Positions 1 through 7,061 of a stretch of DNA of 45,887 bases are shown here, piece after piece. Below the pieces are notes generated by a model that had not been told where the DNA came from, made no database searches, and saw only the letters and a program-made list of their open reading frames with translations. A program made the translations under genes and the position numbers. The DNA is taken from the IMG/VR virus record IMGVR_UViG_3300035698_018734, positions 1 through 45,887 of that record, one strand, 5' to 3'. The DNA is from a virus. Each line of letters starts with the position of its first letter. The stretch's first letter is position 1.

Positions 1-22
1 GGTTCGAATCCTTTTAGGTGCT
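1..22 (+). tRNA. 3' end of a tRNA (partial, cut by window edge)
   Basis: The first bases read as the 3' half of a T-arm (GG-TTCGAAT-CC) with the conserved TTCGAAT loop, followed by a 3' T-stem strand and a seven-base acceptor strand (TAGGTGC) plus a discriminator T. No CCA is encoded. The anticodon lies outside the window, so the amino acid is unknown. It sits about 50 bases before a gene with two in-frame TAG codons, so its anticodon matters: CUA would make it an amber suppressor. That link is inference. Confidence 0.6.
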
Positions 23-70
23 TTAAAGGATTGTTTACGACTACGACGAAGATAATAAAGGAGATTTATT

Positions 71-409
71 ATGACATTTATGTAGAACAAAAATTATATT
101 TATGTTATTACAAGGCTTGATTTATCATTTTCTCAACAAGCCGTTCAAGCTGCTCATGCTTGTATAGGCTCTTCTCAACAATTTATTCCTCCATAGATAC
201 AGCATCCTCATCTTGTATTATGTACAGTAAAAGATGAATATTTGTTATTACGTGCAGCAGAACATATTGAAAGCTGTGGAGTAAAGCTTTATGCGTGGCG
301 AGAACCTGATAAAGATAATGAATTAACAGCGATTTGTACTGAACCTGTTTTCGGAAAACAAAGAAAATTATTTAAGAATCTTAAACTTTTACAAGGAGAA
401 TCAAAATGA
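71..409 (+). CDS. Pth2-like peptidyl-tRNA hydrolase with two in-frame TAG codons
   Basis: Starting at the ATG at 71, preceded by a strong Shine-Dalgarno (AAAGGAGA, 57-64), the frame runs 112 codons to a TGA at 407-409, broken only by TAG at 83-85 (codon 5) and 194-196 (codon 42). Read through, it gives a Pth2-like pattern: YVITRLDLSFSQQAVQAAHA is the family's N-terminal strand and helix, followed by HPHLVLCTV, a helix, and a closing FKNLKLL. Pth2 enzymes release peptides from peptidyl-tRNA; phage versions are uncharacterised. There is no ATG between the two TAGs and the second lies inside the domain, so a restart cannot rescue it. Both interruptions are TAG, with no TAA, TGA or frameshift, which favours amber suppression (for example TAG = Gln) over ordinary decay. 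A pseudogene remains possible. The stop overlaps the next start (ATGA). Confidence 0.7.
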
Positions 410-840
410 GTATTCAAGCAAAAGTGGACATTAAAAATAGAATTTTCTCTACTCCATGGGGTTATTACCCCTGTAACAGAGAAAAATATAAGAAAATTAA
501 AAGATTACATTTTCTTTATTTACAAAGTCACCGGACAAAGATAAGGAGAGAAAAATATTTTGCCAAAGAACCCCAAAATAGGGTTTATCATAAGCCTATT
601 GTAAAAGATGGAACATGTATTGGTTATGAGAAACTGAAGTTAACTGAACCTCCAAAACATTGTAATTCTTTTCAAAATAGCATATATGATATTGCGGTTT
701 CTTATGAAAGGGCAAAAAGACCATCAGCTACTCCATCGCAGGTTAGATTTGTTTCATTAACGACTAAACAAATAGATGAGATGTTAAATTGGGCCGGGTA
801 TTGGTATTTTGCGGCAAAAAGTAGATTACCTAAACCTTAA
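406..840 (+). CDS. hypothetical protein, basic, 144 aa
   Basis: No family recognised. The start ATG overlaps the TGA of the Pth2-like gene (ATGA), and an AAGGAG lies about 8 bases upstream (393-398), so the two are translationally coupled. The protein is rich in Lys, Arg and Tyr, has three Cys that do not form a CxxC pair, and ends in an aromatic patch (NWAGYWYFAAKSRLPKP). There is no signal peptide or membrane segment. Its last bases overlap the convergent gene on the other strand by four bases. Confidence 0.65.
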   Translation: MSIQAKVDIKNRIFSTPWGYYPCNREKYKKIKRLHFLYLQSHRTKIRREKYFAKEPQNRVYHKPIVKDGTCIGYEKLKLTEPPKHCNSFQNSIYDIAVSYERAKRPSATPSQVRFVSLTTKQIDEMLNWAGYWYFAAKSRLPKP

Positions 841-1097
841 AACTTTTTAATAGGACATTTATAATTTTTATTTTTTAAAGCTACTGTTAAAAGTTTTTTA
901 GTTTTTTTGCAACGACTATTTGTTGTTAATAGTAATATTTTGCTAATTCTCCCATATGGTTCTTTAGTAGCATATGGACAAGCATTACATTTAAGTCTTC
1001 GCTTACGATACATATCTAAGTCGAAGGCTTTTTTATTATCTGGTTTTTTAATATTTTTGGAAGGTCTTGGTTTGGTTCTTCCGCAGCCACATCCCAT
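837..1097 (-). CDS. small Cys-rich, probably zinc-binding protein
   Basis: This 86-residue basic protein opens with MGCGCGRTKPRP and carries a CNAC knuckle at mid-length plus two further Cys near the C-terminus (CKKTKK and YKCPIKKF), a pattern that suggests metal binding. It follows the endolysin gene on the same strand with only two bases between stop and start, so it is probably co-transcribed. An overlapping plus-strand frame is judged a shadow because it lacks a ribosome site and is purely hydrophobic. The DNA encoding the CNAC knuckle resembles spacer 7 of the CRISPR array at the right end of the window (see findings). Confidence 0.6.
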   Translation of the reverse strand: MGCGCGRTKPRPSKNIKKPDNKKAFDLDMYRKRRLKCNACPYATKEPYGRISKILLLTTNSRCKKTKKLLTVALKNKNYKCPIKKF

Positions 1098-1099
1098 AA

Positions 1100-1843
1100 T
1101 TATTCCCCAATTTGAGACATACGATAAGCTAATTCTTCTGCTCTAGTCTTCCTATTATAATCATTAGGATTTTTTAATAAATTTCGTAATTGTTTAGCCC
1201 ATTTAGAATCTAACATTTCTTTAGCTGCTATTTGATAATTTGGTGGTTGTTGGGATAGGGCTTTTTTTAATTTGTGCCAATTTCCAAGAGAACCCATTTG
1301 GTATTCCATTTGTATAATAATTGATTGTGCTTCTGTATTTAATTTATCAAAATTATTAAAATCTCTTTTAGCATTACCTTTAGCTATTTCAATAAGTTTA
1401 TTGCTAATTAAATTAATATCGTCAAGGCTTAGGGTTTTACCACCAGCCCTTAGAGCTTCTACATCGTATCCAAGGTCAGAGATAATTCGAGCGATACTGG
1501 GGTCGCTCAGGTTGAATCCTACGCCTATTGTTTTTGCTTTATATCCTAATAGCGGATCATTATATACTTTTTGTTCTATACCTTCAAATTGATATATATC
1601 TTGTTGAACAGATCGATTTGTTTTTTTAGGTGACGGTATAGTCTGCATTGGTTGAAAAGAATGTAATTCTTGTTTAATTTGTTGAATATCACCTTGATTC
1701 TTTTCTACAATTTCACGAACTTGTTCTTCGGATAAGTTTAATTGAGATATTATACCTAATAAACCAGCACCAGCCAAAAGAGAGATCAAAGACCCTCTAC
1801 TAAAAGATTGCCAATTAAAATTAGCTTTTTTGTACCAATTCAT
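1100..1843 (-). CDS. GH24 (T4-lysozyme-like) endolysin with N-terminal membrane anchor
   Basis: Peptidoglycan hydrolase, expected to cut the MurNAc-GlcNAc bond at lysis. The GH24 core starts near residue 83; the triad reads as E87 (QFEGIE), D96 (YNDPLLG) and T105 (KTIGVGF), as in T4 lysozyme (E11, D20, T26) with slightly wider D-T spacing. Before it lie a basic N-terminus (MNWYKKANFNW), one hydrophobic segment at about residues 18-35 rich in Gly, Ala and Leu, and a coiled-coil-like linker at 38-62. The anchor resembles signal-anchor-release endolysins, which reach the periplasm without a holin pore; that is inference. The N-terminal MNWYK is shared with the unrelated gene at 43770. It lies divergent from the small genes that follow. 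Confidence 0.85.
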   Translation of the reverse strand: MNWYKKANFNWQSFSRGSLISLLAGAGLLGIISQLNLSEEQVREIVEKNQGDIQQIKQELHSFQPMQTIPSPKKTNRSVQQDIYQFEGIEQKVYNDPLLGYKAKTIGVGFNLSDPSIARIISDLGYDVEALRAGGKTLSLDDINLISNKLIEIAKGNAKRDFNNFDKLNTEAQSIIIQMEYQMGSLGNWHKLKKALSQQPPNYQIAAKEMLDSKWAKQLRNLLKNPNDYNRKTRAEELAYRMSQIGE

Positions 1844-1914
1844 GTGTTTAAATACTCATTAAAATGGTTATCTTCCTTTTAATGTTCATTATTATTTATG
1901 TCGATATAAAAAAT

Positions 1915-2223
1915 ATGTCAGAATTAAACAGTAATCTAAAATCCGTTGCACTTGATTGGGCTGAAAAAGCAATTCAAGAGATATATACTTCTTGCAATGA
2001 TCCTTCAAAAAAATTAACAGATGAATTACTACAGTTATATCAAGAACTAAAGGAATGGGGATGGTTTGATTTGTGTCCTATAAACACCGAAAAAGGTGAA
2101 GAAATTACAATGACAATGCTTGCTATTCGCAAATATGGCAAACTTAAATGGGAAAAAGATCATCCTCCACAAAAAAAACCATCTAAATGGGACATTGTTA
2201 CAGGTAAAGCTCCTCGAAAATAA
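1915..2223 (+). CDS. hypothetical protein, about 102 aa
   Basis: No family recognised. The frame is open from an ATG at 1864, but the first 17 codons would give a purely hydrophobic leader overlapping the divergent promoter region. The ATG at 1915 (MSELNSNLKSVALDW) gives a soluble helical protein and is preferred; the longer form would carry a signal anchor and cannot be excluded. The C-terminus is Lys/Pro rich (HPPQKKPSKWDIVTGKAPRK). The stop overlaps the next gene's ATG by one base (TAATG), indicating coupling. Confidence 0.6.
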   Translation: MSELNSNLKSVALDWAEKAIQEIYTSCNDPSKKLTDELLQLYQELKEWGWFDLCPINTEKGEEITMTMLAIRKYGKLKWEKDHPPQKKPSKWDIVTGKAPRK

Positions 2224-2558
2224 TGTTAGATAATATTTTAATGCTTTTTGTCTCAATTCTAGCTTCTTATAGTATAGCTGTAGCTTTAGTTGAAAAAAGA
2301 CGAGATTATCCTATAAAAAAAATAAACACATCTTTACGAGTTATATTACGAAAAATATTAGGTCGAAAACCAGCCAGTATACTCAAATGTACTGTTTGTA
2401 CATCATTTTGGGTAGCTTTATTTGTAGATTTCTTTTTCTTTATTAATTCGGGTTTTTCTTATTTCGCTTGGCCAATTTCTGGTTTTATGGCACTTGGTTT
2501 CACATGGACGATAATAGAATTTTTAAATGTTTTAGAATCAAAACAAAATATCATGTGA
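2223..2558 (+). CDS. small membrane protein with CxxC motif (DUF1360-like; possible lysis or holin role)
   Basis: This 111-residue protein has an N-terminal hydrophobic helix (about 3-22), a basic loop, then a CTVCTSFWVALFVDFFFF segment and a third hydrophobic helix (about 85-105), so two to three membrane spans. The C-x-x-C-x-S-F-W motif followed by a membrane helix resembles the DUF1360 group of small bacterial and phage membrane proteins, whose function is unknown. Its place between the endolysin and a lipoprotein gene fits a lysis cassette, but no holin family is recognised. The start overlaps the previous stop by one base. Confidence 0.6.
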   Translation: MLDNILMLFVSILASYSIAVALVEKRRDYPIKKINTSLRVILRKILGRKPASILKCTVCTSFWVALFVDFFFFINSGFSYFAWPISGFMALGFTWTIIEFLNVLESKQNIM

Positions 2559-2623
2559 AATTAACATAGGATTTTTTATTAGAAAACGGTAATATATCAT
2601 ATCTGTACAAGAGGATTGATATA

Positions 2624-3571
2624 ATGCCTAAATATATATTCATTTTAATTGTTTTTGTTATTCTGATATTCCCGTCATGTCAAATGCCGAGTAGACAATA
2701 TAATAAAGACAAAGTACAAGCTACTAAGCATATAGTAAAAGCTAATGATATCATTACAGGTACTCAAGTAAAAGTCGGTAATGAAACAAAAATAATAATT
2801 ACTGAAACAACCAAAATTACAGAAACTGCTGATACTGTTTCTAAAAGAGTACCAGAAGTATCTCCTGATATGGTTAGTATTAAAGATAGTGCAGAATTAA
2901 TAACTTCAAGTGCAAATCAAATTGAATCTTTAACTAATAATCTTGATACCGCCACAAAAGAATTAGATTCAGCTACTGGAAAAATATCTAATATAGAAAA
3001 AAGATTAGCATCTGAAACTTCTGCAAAAGAGAAAGCAGAAAAACAACGTGATGAAGCGATAAGAAAAGAAAAAGAAGCTACTCAACAAATGTTAAGATGG
3101 CTAATTGTAATTTGCGTATTAGGTACCGGCATAGGTATTGCATTAACTGTTTTTGGTCACTTGTTTCTGGGTGGAGGTTTGTTCATTGCTTCTGGATCAA
3201 CGTTAACAATGGCTATTATGGTAGATAAATATTTTGATTATATTGCTTATGGAGGATTAGCTATTGTAGTTATAGCTATTATTGTTTTACTTTATTGTTT
3301 ATTTATAAGAAACAAAGCTGTAGAAGAAGTTGTTCATACAACAGAATTAGCTAAACCTGGATTAGACCCAAGAGAAAGAAGAAGATTATTTGGATACAAT
3401 TCAGAGCCAGGTATTGTTTATACAGTACAGAGTCCAACAACAGAAAAACTTGTTGATAGAATTAGAAATAAAATGAAAAAAAGATGGAATCATACTCTTT
3501 CAGAAGAAAAAGAAATGGATAATTATGAAGAAGAGATATTATTAGCTAAAAGGAAATCTCTCCTGGTTTAA
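2624..3571 (+). CDS. putative lipoprotein with coiled coil and C-terminal membrane segments
   Basis: The protein starts MPKYIFILIVFVILIFPSC, a lipoprotein signal peptide with a plausible lipobox Cys at residue 19. Then come a Thr/Lys-rich stretch, a long coiled coil (about 90-155, many heptads ending in KEKEATQQ), two to three hydrophobic spans (about 157-225) with a Gly-rich hairpin, and a basic cytoplasmic-type tail. Lipid anchor plus coiled coil resembles spanin-type architecture, but the extra spans do not match any spanin I know, so function is unassigned. It has a good ribosome site (AAGAGGA). Its last 26 bases overlap the 3' end of the convergent nadE gene. Confidence 0.65.
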   Translation: MPKYIFILIVFVILIFPSCQMPSRQYNKDKVQATKHIVKANDIITGTQVKVGNETKIIITETTKITETADTVSKRVPEVSPDMVSIKDSAELITSSANQIESLTNNLDTATKELDSATGKISNIEKRLASETSAKEKAEKQRDEAIRKEKEATQQMLRWLIVICVLGTGIGIALTVFGHLFLGGGLFIASGSTLTMAIMVDKYFDYIAYGGLAIVVIAIIVLLYCLFIRNKAVEEVVHTTELAKPGLDPRERRRLFGYNSEPGIVYTVQSPTTEKLVDRIRNKMKKRWNHTLSEEKEMDNYEEEILLAKRKSLLV

Positions 3572-4316
3572 AAACAGGTGGATATGCCAACTTGTGTGCA
3601 TTCTTTTTTCTTAGAGCACGTACTTTGTTAATTATTTCTACAAAATCGTCTGGTATACGCCAGGTTCCCAGTTCAATATATTTAATAGCTTTTTCTATTT
3701 GGTCATAAGTCATACCTAAATCAGATTCATCTGTTTGCCCTTGTTCAAGTTCTGCACTTGGTTTTGCTTCAATAATACTTTTTGGAACATTAAGAATAAA
3801 CTGTGCCATAAGCTTTACAGTTGATTTGTGTATTTCGGATAATGGACGAATATCTACTAATCCATCACCACCTTTTGTAAAATAGCCAATTTCGTCTTCA
3901 TCTTTATTACCCGTGCCAACAACTATACCCTTATTAGCACTAGCAATATCATATAAAATGTTAGCTCTAATTCTAGAACATAAATTTCCTTTACGAAAAG
4001 CATTTTCTCCAACAGATACCGATGTATAAGCTTTTACAATATCATCTATAGGGACCACTTTAAATGCGGTATCTATACTACTAATTAATTCTAATGATCT
4101 AGCAAAAGATGTTCCAGGTTTTAAAATATCCTCATACATTTTACAATATGGCATCATAACACATATTGTTGGCTTAGAAGTCTGAGCACATATTTGGGCG
4201 ACGACTGCCGAGTCCAAGCCGCCAGACACTCCTACGACCAAAGAATCTATACTATAATCATTACAATAATCTTCTATCCACTTTGTAATGGAATTAACAA
4301 GTTCTTGTGTAGACAT
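3546..4316 (-). CDS. nadE: NH3-dependent NAD+ synthetase NadE
   Basis: Catalyses the last step of NAD+ synthesis, nicotinate adenine dinucleotide + ATP + NH3 to NAD+. Seen: the PP-loop VSGGLDSA at about residues 30-37, GTGNKDEDEIGYFTKGGDG near residue 140 and the KPSAELEQGQTDESDLGMTY block near 185, all hallmark NadE segments. At 256 residues it matches the short, ammonia-dependent form without a glutaminase domain. The start ATG has a GGAG upstream inside the end of pncB, and only five bases separate the genes, so the two form an operon. It stops with TAG and overlaps the convergent lipoprotein gene by 26 bases. The substrate needs nicotinate mononucleotide adenylylation; no NadD/NMNAT gene is visible in the window, so the host may supply it. 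Confidence 0.93.
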   Translation of the reverse strand: MSTQELVNSITKWIEDYCNDYSIDSLVVGVSGGLDSAVVAQICAQTSKPTICVMMPYCKMYEDILKPGTSFARSLELISSIDTAFKVVPIDDIVKAYTSVSVGENAFRKGNLCSRIRANILYDIASANKGIVVGTGNKDEDEIGYFTKGGDGLVDIRPLSEIHKSTVKLMAQFILNVPKSIIEAKPSAELEQGQTDESDLGMTYDQIEKAIKYIELGTWRIPDDFVEIINKVRALRKKNAHKLAYPPVFKPGEISF

Positions 4317-4321
4317 TTTTT

Positions 4322-5521
4322 TTACTCCGTTAAACCCAAAACTTGTTTTGCTAATAAAATTTGAGAAGCAGACCCGGTATGTTTACCTTTTACATCAGAT
4401 AGTTTAATAGCTGGTACAAAGTGATCAAAACCTTCTGGTTTGACAGAATCAAGTTTAATAACCATATTAAGAGGATCTTCACCACAATCTAAATCATTTG
4501 TAAAATTAGTTCCTATACCAAAAGATATTTTTATTTTGTTTCTAAATTGTTCATATATACTGATAGCCTTTGCTGCATTTAAACTATCACTAAAAATAAT
4601 TGTTTTAGTTGACGGGTCTATACCTAGTTTTTTATAATGTTCTATTGCTTTTTCGCCGAACTTAAAAGGATCGCCGCTATCTTGTCTGACTCCATCAAAC
4701 AATTTAGCAAATTTCATATCAAACGATCTCCAAAAATCATTAGTAGTAAAAGTATCTGTTAGGGCTATACCCAAGTTACCATTATAAACTTTAACCCAGT
4801 TATGAAGAGCCATTTGATTAGCAAGAATGAACCCGTATTTGGCAGCATGAAAACTAAACCACTCATGTGCTTGAGTTCCTTTAGCTTTAAGACCATGTTT
4901 CATTGCCATATAAACATTAGATGTTCCTACAAAACCACCATAAGCTTTATTAGCTTCTTTTAAACTAGCAACTACCCAGTCATGAACTTGAAAAGAAAAT
5001 CTTCTTCTTGTTCCAAAATCAGCATAATGAGTAGCTCTAAGAGCTTTTCCTTTTAGCATTGTTTTATCGTAGACATAATCTCTAGAAGGCATATACTTTT
5101 TAAAGTATATTTCAGATATTATTGCTAGCAATGGGACTTCCCATAATATCGTTCTATACCATGGTCCACGTATGACAATATCTAAATTATCTTTTGTTCC
5201 ATAGTTATAGGATACTTCAACTTCATCAGGATTAAATCTATAACCTGCTAAAAAATCGATATAGGTGGGATCAAGAAAATCTCCACATTGTTCAGTCAGA
5301 AACAATTTTTCTTCCATTGTTAATGACAATTCAGACATCATTTCTATTTGATCTTTTAGTTTTTGTGGAAAACTGGGATCAAATTCGGTTTTTCCTCTAT
5401 TGATAAATCTGTATGTAACTTCTGCTCGCGGGTACAGTTTAATAACCGCGTTTTGCATTGAACACTTATAAAGGTCTGTATCTAAAATTGATTGAATAAT
5501 AGGTTTCGCGGATAAATTCAT
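4322..5521 (-). CDS. pncB: nicotinate phosphoribosyltransferase PncB
   Basis: First step of the Preiss-Handler salvage pathway: nicotinate + PRPP (+ ATP) to nicotinate mononucleotide. The 399-residue length equals the bacterial PncB class. Seen: N-terminal ILDTDLYKCSMQNAVIKLYP, the conserved YADFGTRRRFSFQVHDWV block at about residues 165-182, GTQAHEWF near 215 (substrate-site His), DGVRQDSGDP near 275 and the phosphate-binding IIFSDSLN at about 305. The FGTRRR form and 400-residue length favour nicotinate over nicotinamide (NAMPT-type) substrate. A good ribosome site (AAAAGGAA) precedes the ATG. It is first in a two-gene operon with nadE and divergent from the sigma factor gene. Confidence 0.92.
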   Translation of the reverse strand: MNLSAKPIIQSILDTDLYKCSMQNAVIKLYPRAEVTYRFINRGKTEFDPSFPQKLKDQIEMMSELSLTMEEKLFLTEQCGDFLDPTYIDFLAGYRFNPDEVEVSYNYGTKDNLDIVIRGPWYRTILWEVPLLAIISEIYFKKYMPSRDYVYDKTMLKGKALRATHYADFGTRRRFSFQVHDWVVASLKEANKAYGGFVGTSNVYMAMKHGLKAKGTQAHEWFSFHAAKYGFILANQMALHNWVKVYNGNLGIALTDTFTTNDFWRSFDMKFAKLFDGVRQDSGDPFKFGEKAIEHYKKLGIDPSTKTIIFSDSLNAAKAISIYEQFRNKIKISFGIGTNFTNDLDCGEDPLNMVIKLDSVKPEGFDHFVPAIKLSDVKGKHTGSASQILLAKQVLGLTE

Positions 5522-5659
5522 GACTGCATTCCTTTTTTAAGATTAACACCAGAAATTGCAATTCCGGAGAGTATCTCAGATAAATTTGTGATTCTAGTTT
5601 AAAAATAAAGAATGTGAATAAAAATGAATTAATTTAAGAGAATAATACAACCCTAAGTA
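5522..5659. promoter_or_regulatory. divergent intergenic region between pncB and the sigma factor
   Basis: These 138 bases separate two divergently transcribed units, so they must contain promoters on both strands. The stretch is AT-rich with no open frame of note. It contains TCCGGAGAG (about 5562-5570), which shares TCCGGAGA with the palindrome before the macrodomain gene at 6487; a common operator is possible but unproven. No confident -10/-35 pair can be fixed by eye. Confidence 0.35.
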
Positions 5660-6472
5660 GTGGGAAGACTTATGAAAAAAGCAACAGCAGAAGTTTTATG
5701 GAAAAATTATCAGAAAAGCAAGAACAAAAGAACCAGAAACAAATTGATTGAATTCTATTTTTCTTTTGTGAAAAAAATTGCAAATAGGTTGGCTGAAAGA
5801 TTGTCTTGGCATGTTAGTCCTGATGATTTATTATCTTTTGGAATAGATGGATTATATAGGGCTATAGAAAATTATGATCCCCATAATGGAACAAAATTTG
5901 AATCCTATGCCAATCAAAGGGTCAAAGGATCTATGTTTGACGGTTTGAGGAAACAAGATCAAATTCCTCGTAGTGTAAGAATGTATACTGAGAGATTCAA
6001 CCGTCACAAACAAAGAATAGAAAATCAATTGGGTTATCGTGTTTCTGATATTGAATTTATTAATATTATCGGAATGGATGAAAAAAAATTCCATCAAGAA
6101 TATACGAAATATAATCCTATTACATTTGGTAGTTTAGAATTAAATAATGATGATAGTGAAAACGGAATAAAAAATGATTCAAATTATAATTTTATTGATC
6201 ACAAATCACAAGATATTAATAAATTTTTAATACGTAAAGAATTTTTTAATCGATTAATGGGATCTAATTTTAGTCATATAGAAAAAAAAATAATTTATCT
6301 TTATTATTATAAAGATATGACAATGGATCGTGTAGCTAAAAAAATTAAACTATCTGAATCCCGTATTAGCCAAATACATAAAACAATTATTAAAAGATTA
6401 AAAGATAAAATAAAACAAGATCCAGAATATTTTGATAGAGAAATACTACCTCTGGCTGGTATTAAAAAATAA
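5660..6472 (+). CDS. phage sigma-70 family factor (FliA/SigB-like)
   Basis: Redirects bacterial RNA polymerase to phage promoters. Region 2 is clear at about residues 50-108: HVSPDDLLSFGIDGLYRAIE, then NGTKFESYANQRVKGSMFDG and QDQIPRSVR, the same order as FliA, WhiG and SigB. A degenerate region 3 follows (about 115-145), and region 4 at about 205-260 has a helix-turn-helix (MTMDRVAKKIKLSESRISQIHK). Region 1.1 is absent, as in alternative sigma factors. The frame opens with GTG at 5660 and has an ATG at 5672; the ATG gives MKKATAEVLWKNY and may be the true start. It stands between the NAD operon and the macrodomain gene and is a candidate late-gene regulator for the morphogenesis cluster. Confidence 0.88.
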   Translation: MGRLMKKATAEVLWKNYQKSKNKRTRNKLIEFYFSFVKKIANRLAERLSWHVSPDDLLSFGIDGLYRAIENYDPHNGTKFESYANQRVKGSMFDGLRKQDQIPRSVRMYTERFNRHKQRIENQLGYRVSDIEFINIIGMDEKKFHQEYTKYNPITFGSLELNNDDSENGIKNDSNYNFIDHKSQDINKFLIRKEFFNRLMGSNFSHIEKKIIYLYYYKDMTMDRVAKKIKLSESRISQIHKTIIKRLKDKIKQDPEYFDREILPLAGIKK

Positions 6473-6486
6473 ATTTAGATCCTTTT

Positions 6487-6496
6487 TCTCCGGAGA
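6487..6496. promoter_or_regulatory. perfect 10-bp palindrome before the macrodomain gene
   Basis: TCTCCGGAGA is a perfect palindrome between the sigma factor stop and the macrodomain start, flanked by T-rich and A-rich runs. It could be an operator, or a weak hairpin with too short a loop to act as a terminator. The same TCCGGAGA core occurs upstream of the sigma factor gene. Confidence 0.35.
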
Positions 6497-6533
6497 TAAA
6501 AAAAACTATATAAATTTCTAAGAAAAAGGAGAT

Positions 6534-7061
6534 ATGATGATACAGATTGTTCAAAACGACATAACGACATCAGAAACAGAAGTTATTGTTAATCCAGCTA
6601 ATGGTATTGGAATTTTAGGGGGAGGAGTAGCGGGAGCTATTAGAAATGCTGGTGGTCCAGAAATAGAAGATGAAGCAAGAAAACTTTATCATGAAAGAAA
6701 AAAACCTTTTGAACCAGGTGATTGCTATATAACAGGATCAGGTTTATTAAGTGAAAAAGGAGTGAAATATATATATCATGCTGTTACTATGGTATATCCA
6801 GGAGGAATTACTAGCTATAATTTTGTAAATAAAGCAATACAGACTACAATTGATAAGGCAATTAAAAACAAAATAAAATCTATTGCAATTCCTGGATTAG
6901 GAACTGGAGTAGGTGGATTAAATAATTTTTCTGTAGCTGGTATAATATGGAAAACAATACAAAGTTACCAAAATTTAATGGATATTACAATAATTGATTT
7001 AAATGAGTCTTTTATTAAGTCTTTTGAAAAATTAGGTGTTCCTCATGACTGTTTTAAATGA
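6534..7061 (+). CDS. macrodomain (Appr-1''-p processing) protein
   Basis: Macrodomains bind ADP-ribose and many hydrolyse ADP-ribose 1''-phosphate, O-acetyl-ADP-ribose or ADP-ribosyl-protein bonds. Seen: EVIVNPANGIGILGGGVAGA at about residues 16-35 (the NxAN / GGGVxxA ligand loop), a GDCYITGSG strand, YIYHAVTM, and IAIPGLGTGVGG at about 118-129 (phosphate loop). At 175 residues it is a single-domain protein. A very strong ribosome site (AAAAAGGAG) precedes tandem ATGs at 6534 and 6537. It lies next to the phage NAD operon, suggesting a role in clearing ADP-ribose signals or reversing ADP-ribosylation by host defence; that role is inference. Confidence 0.92.
   Translation: MMIQIVQNDITTSETEVIVNPANGIGILGGGVAGAIRNAGGPEIEDEARKLYHERKKPFEPGDCYITGSGLLSEKGVKYIYHAVTMVYPGGITSYNFVNKAIQTTIDKAIKNKIKSIAIPGLGTGVGGLNNFSVAGIIWKTIQSYQNLMDITIIDLNESFIKSFEKLGVPHDCFK

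Noticed and set aside
71-409. Genome-wide reassignment of TAG
   Set aside because: Genes at 3546 (minus), 13275, 19387, 24972, 41587 and 43770 end in TAG, and long structural genes contain no in-frame TAG, so whole-genome recoding is not supported; only local or conditional suppression is kept as a finding.
907-1146. Plus-strand open frame of 79 codons, hydrophobic
   Set aside because: It is antisense to the Cys-rich gene and endolysin end, has no ribosome site, and its residues are what the complement of the Lys/Cys-rich gene would give.
4322-5521. NAMPT (nicotinamide phosphoribosyltransferase)
   Set aside because: The length of about 400 residues, the FGTRRR block and the pairing with nadE fit nicotinate phosphoribosyltransferase better than the longer NAMPT enzymes.
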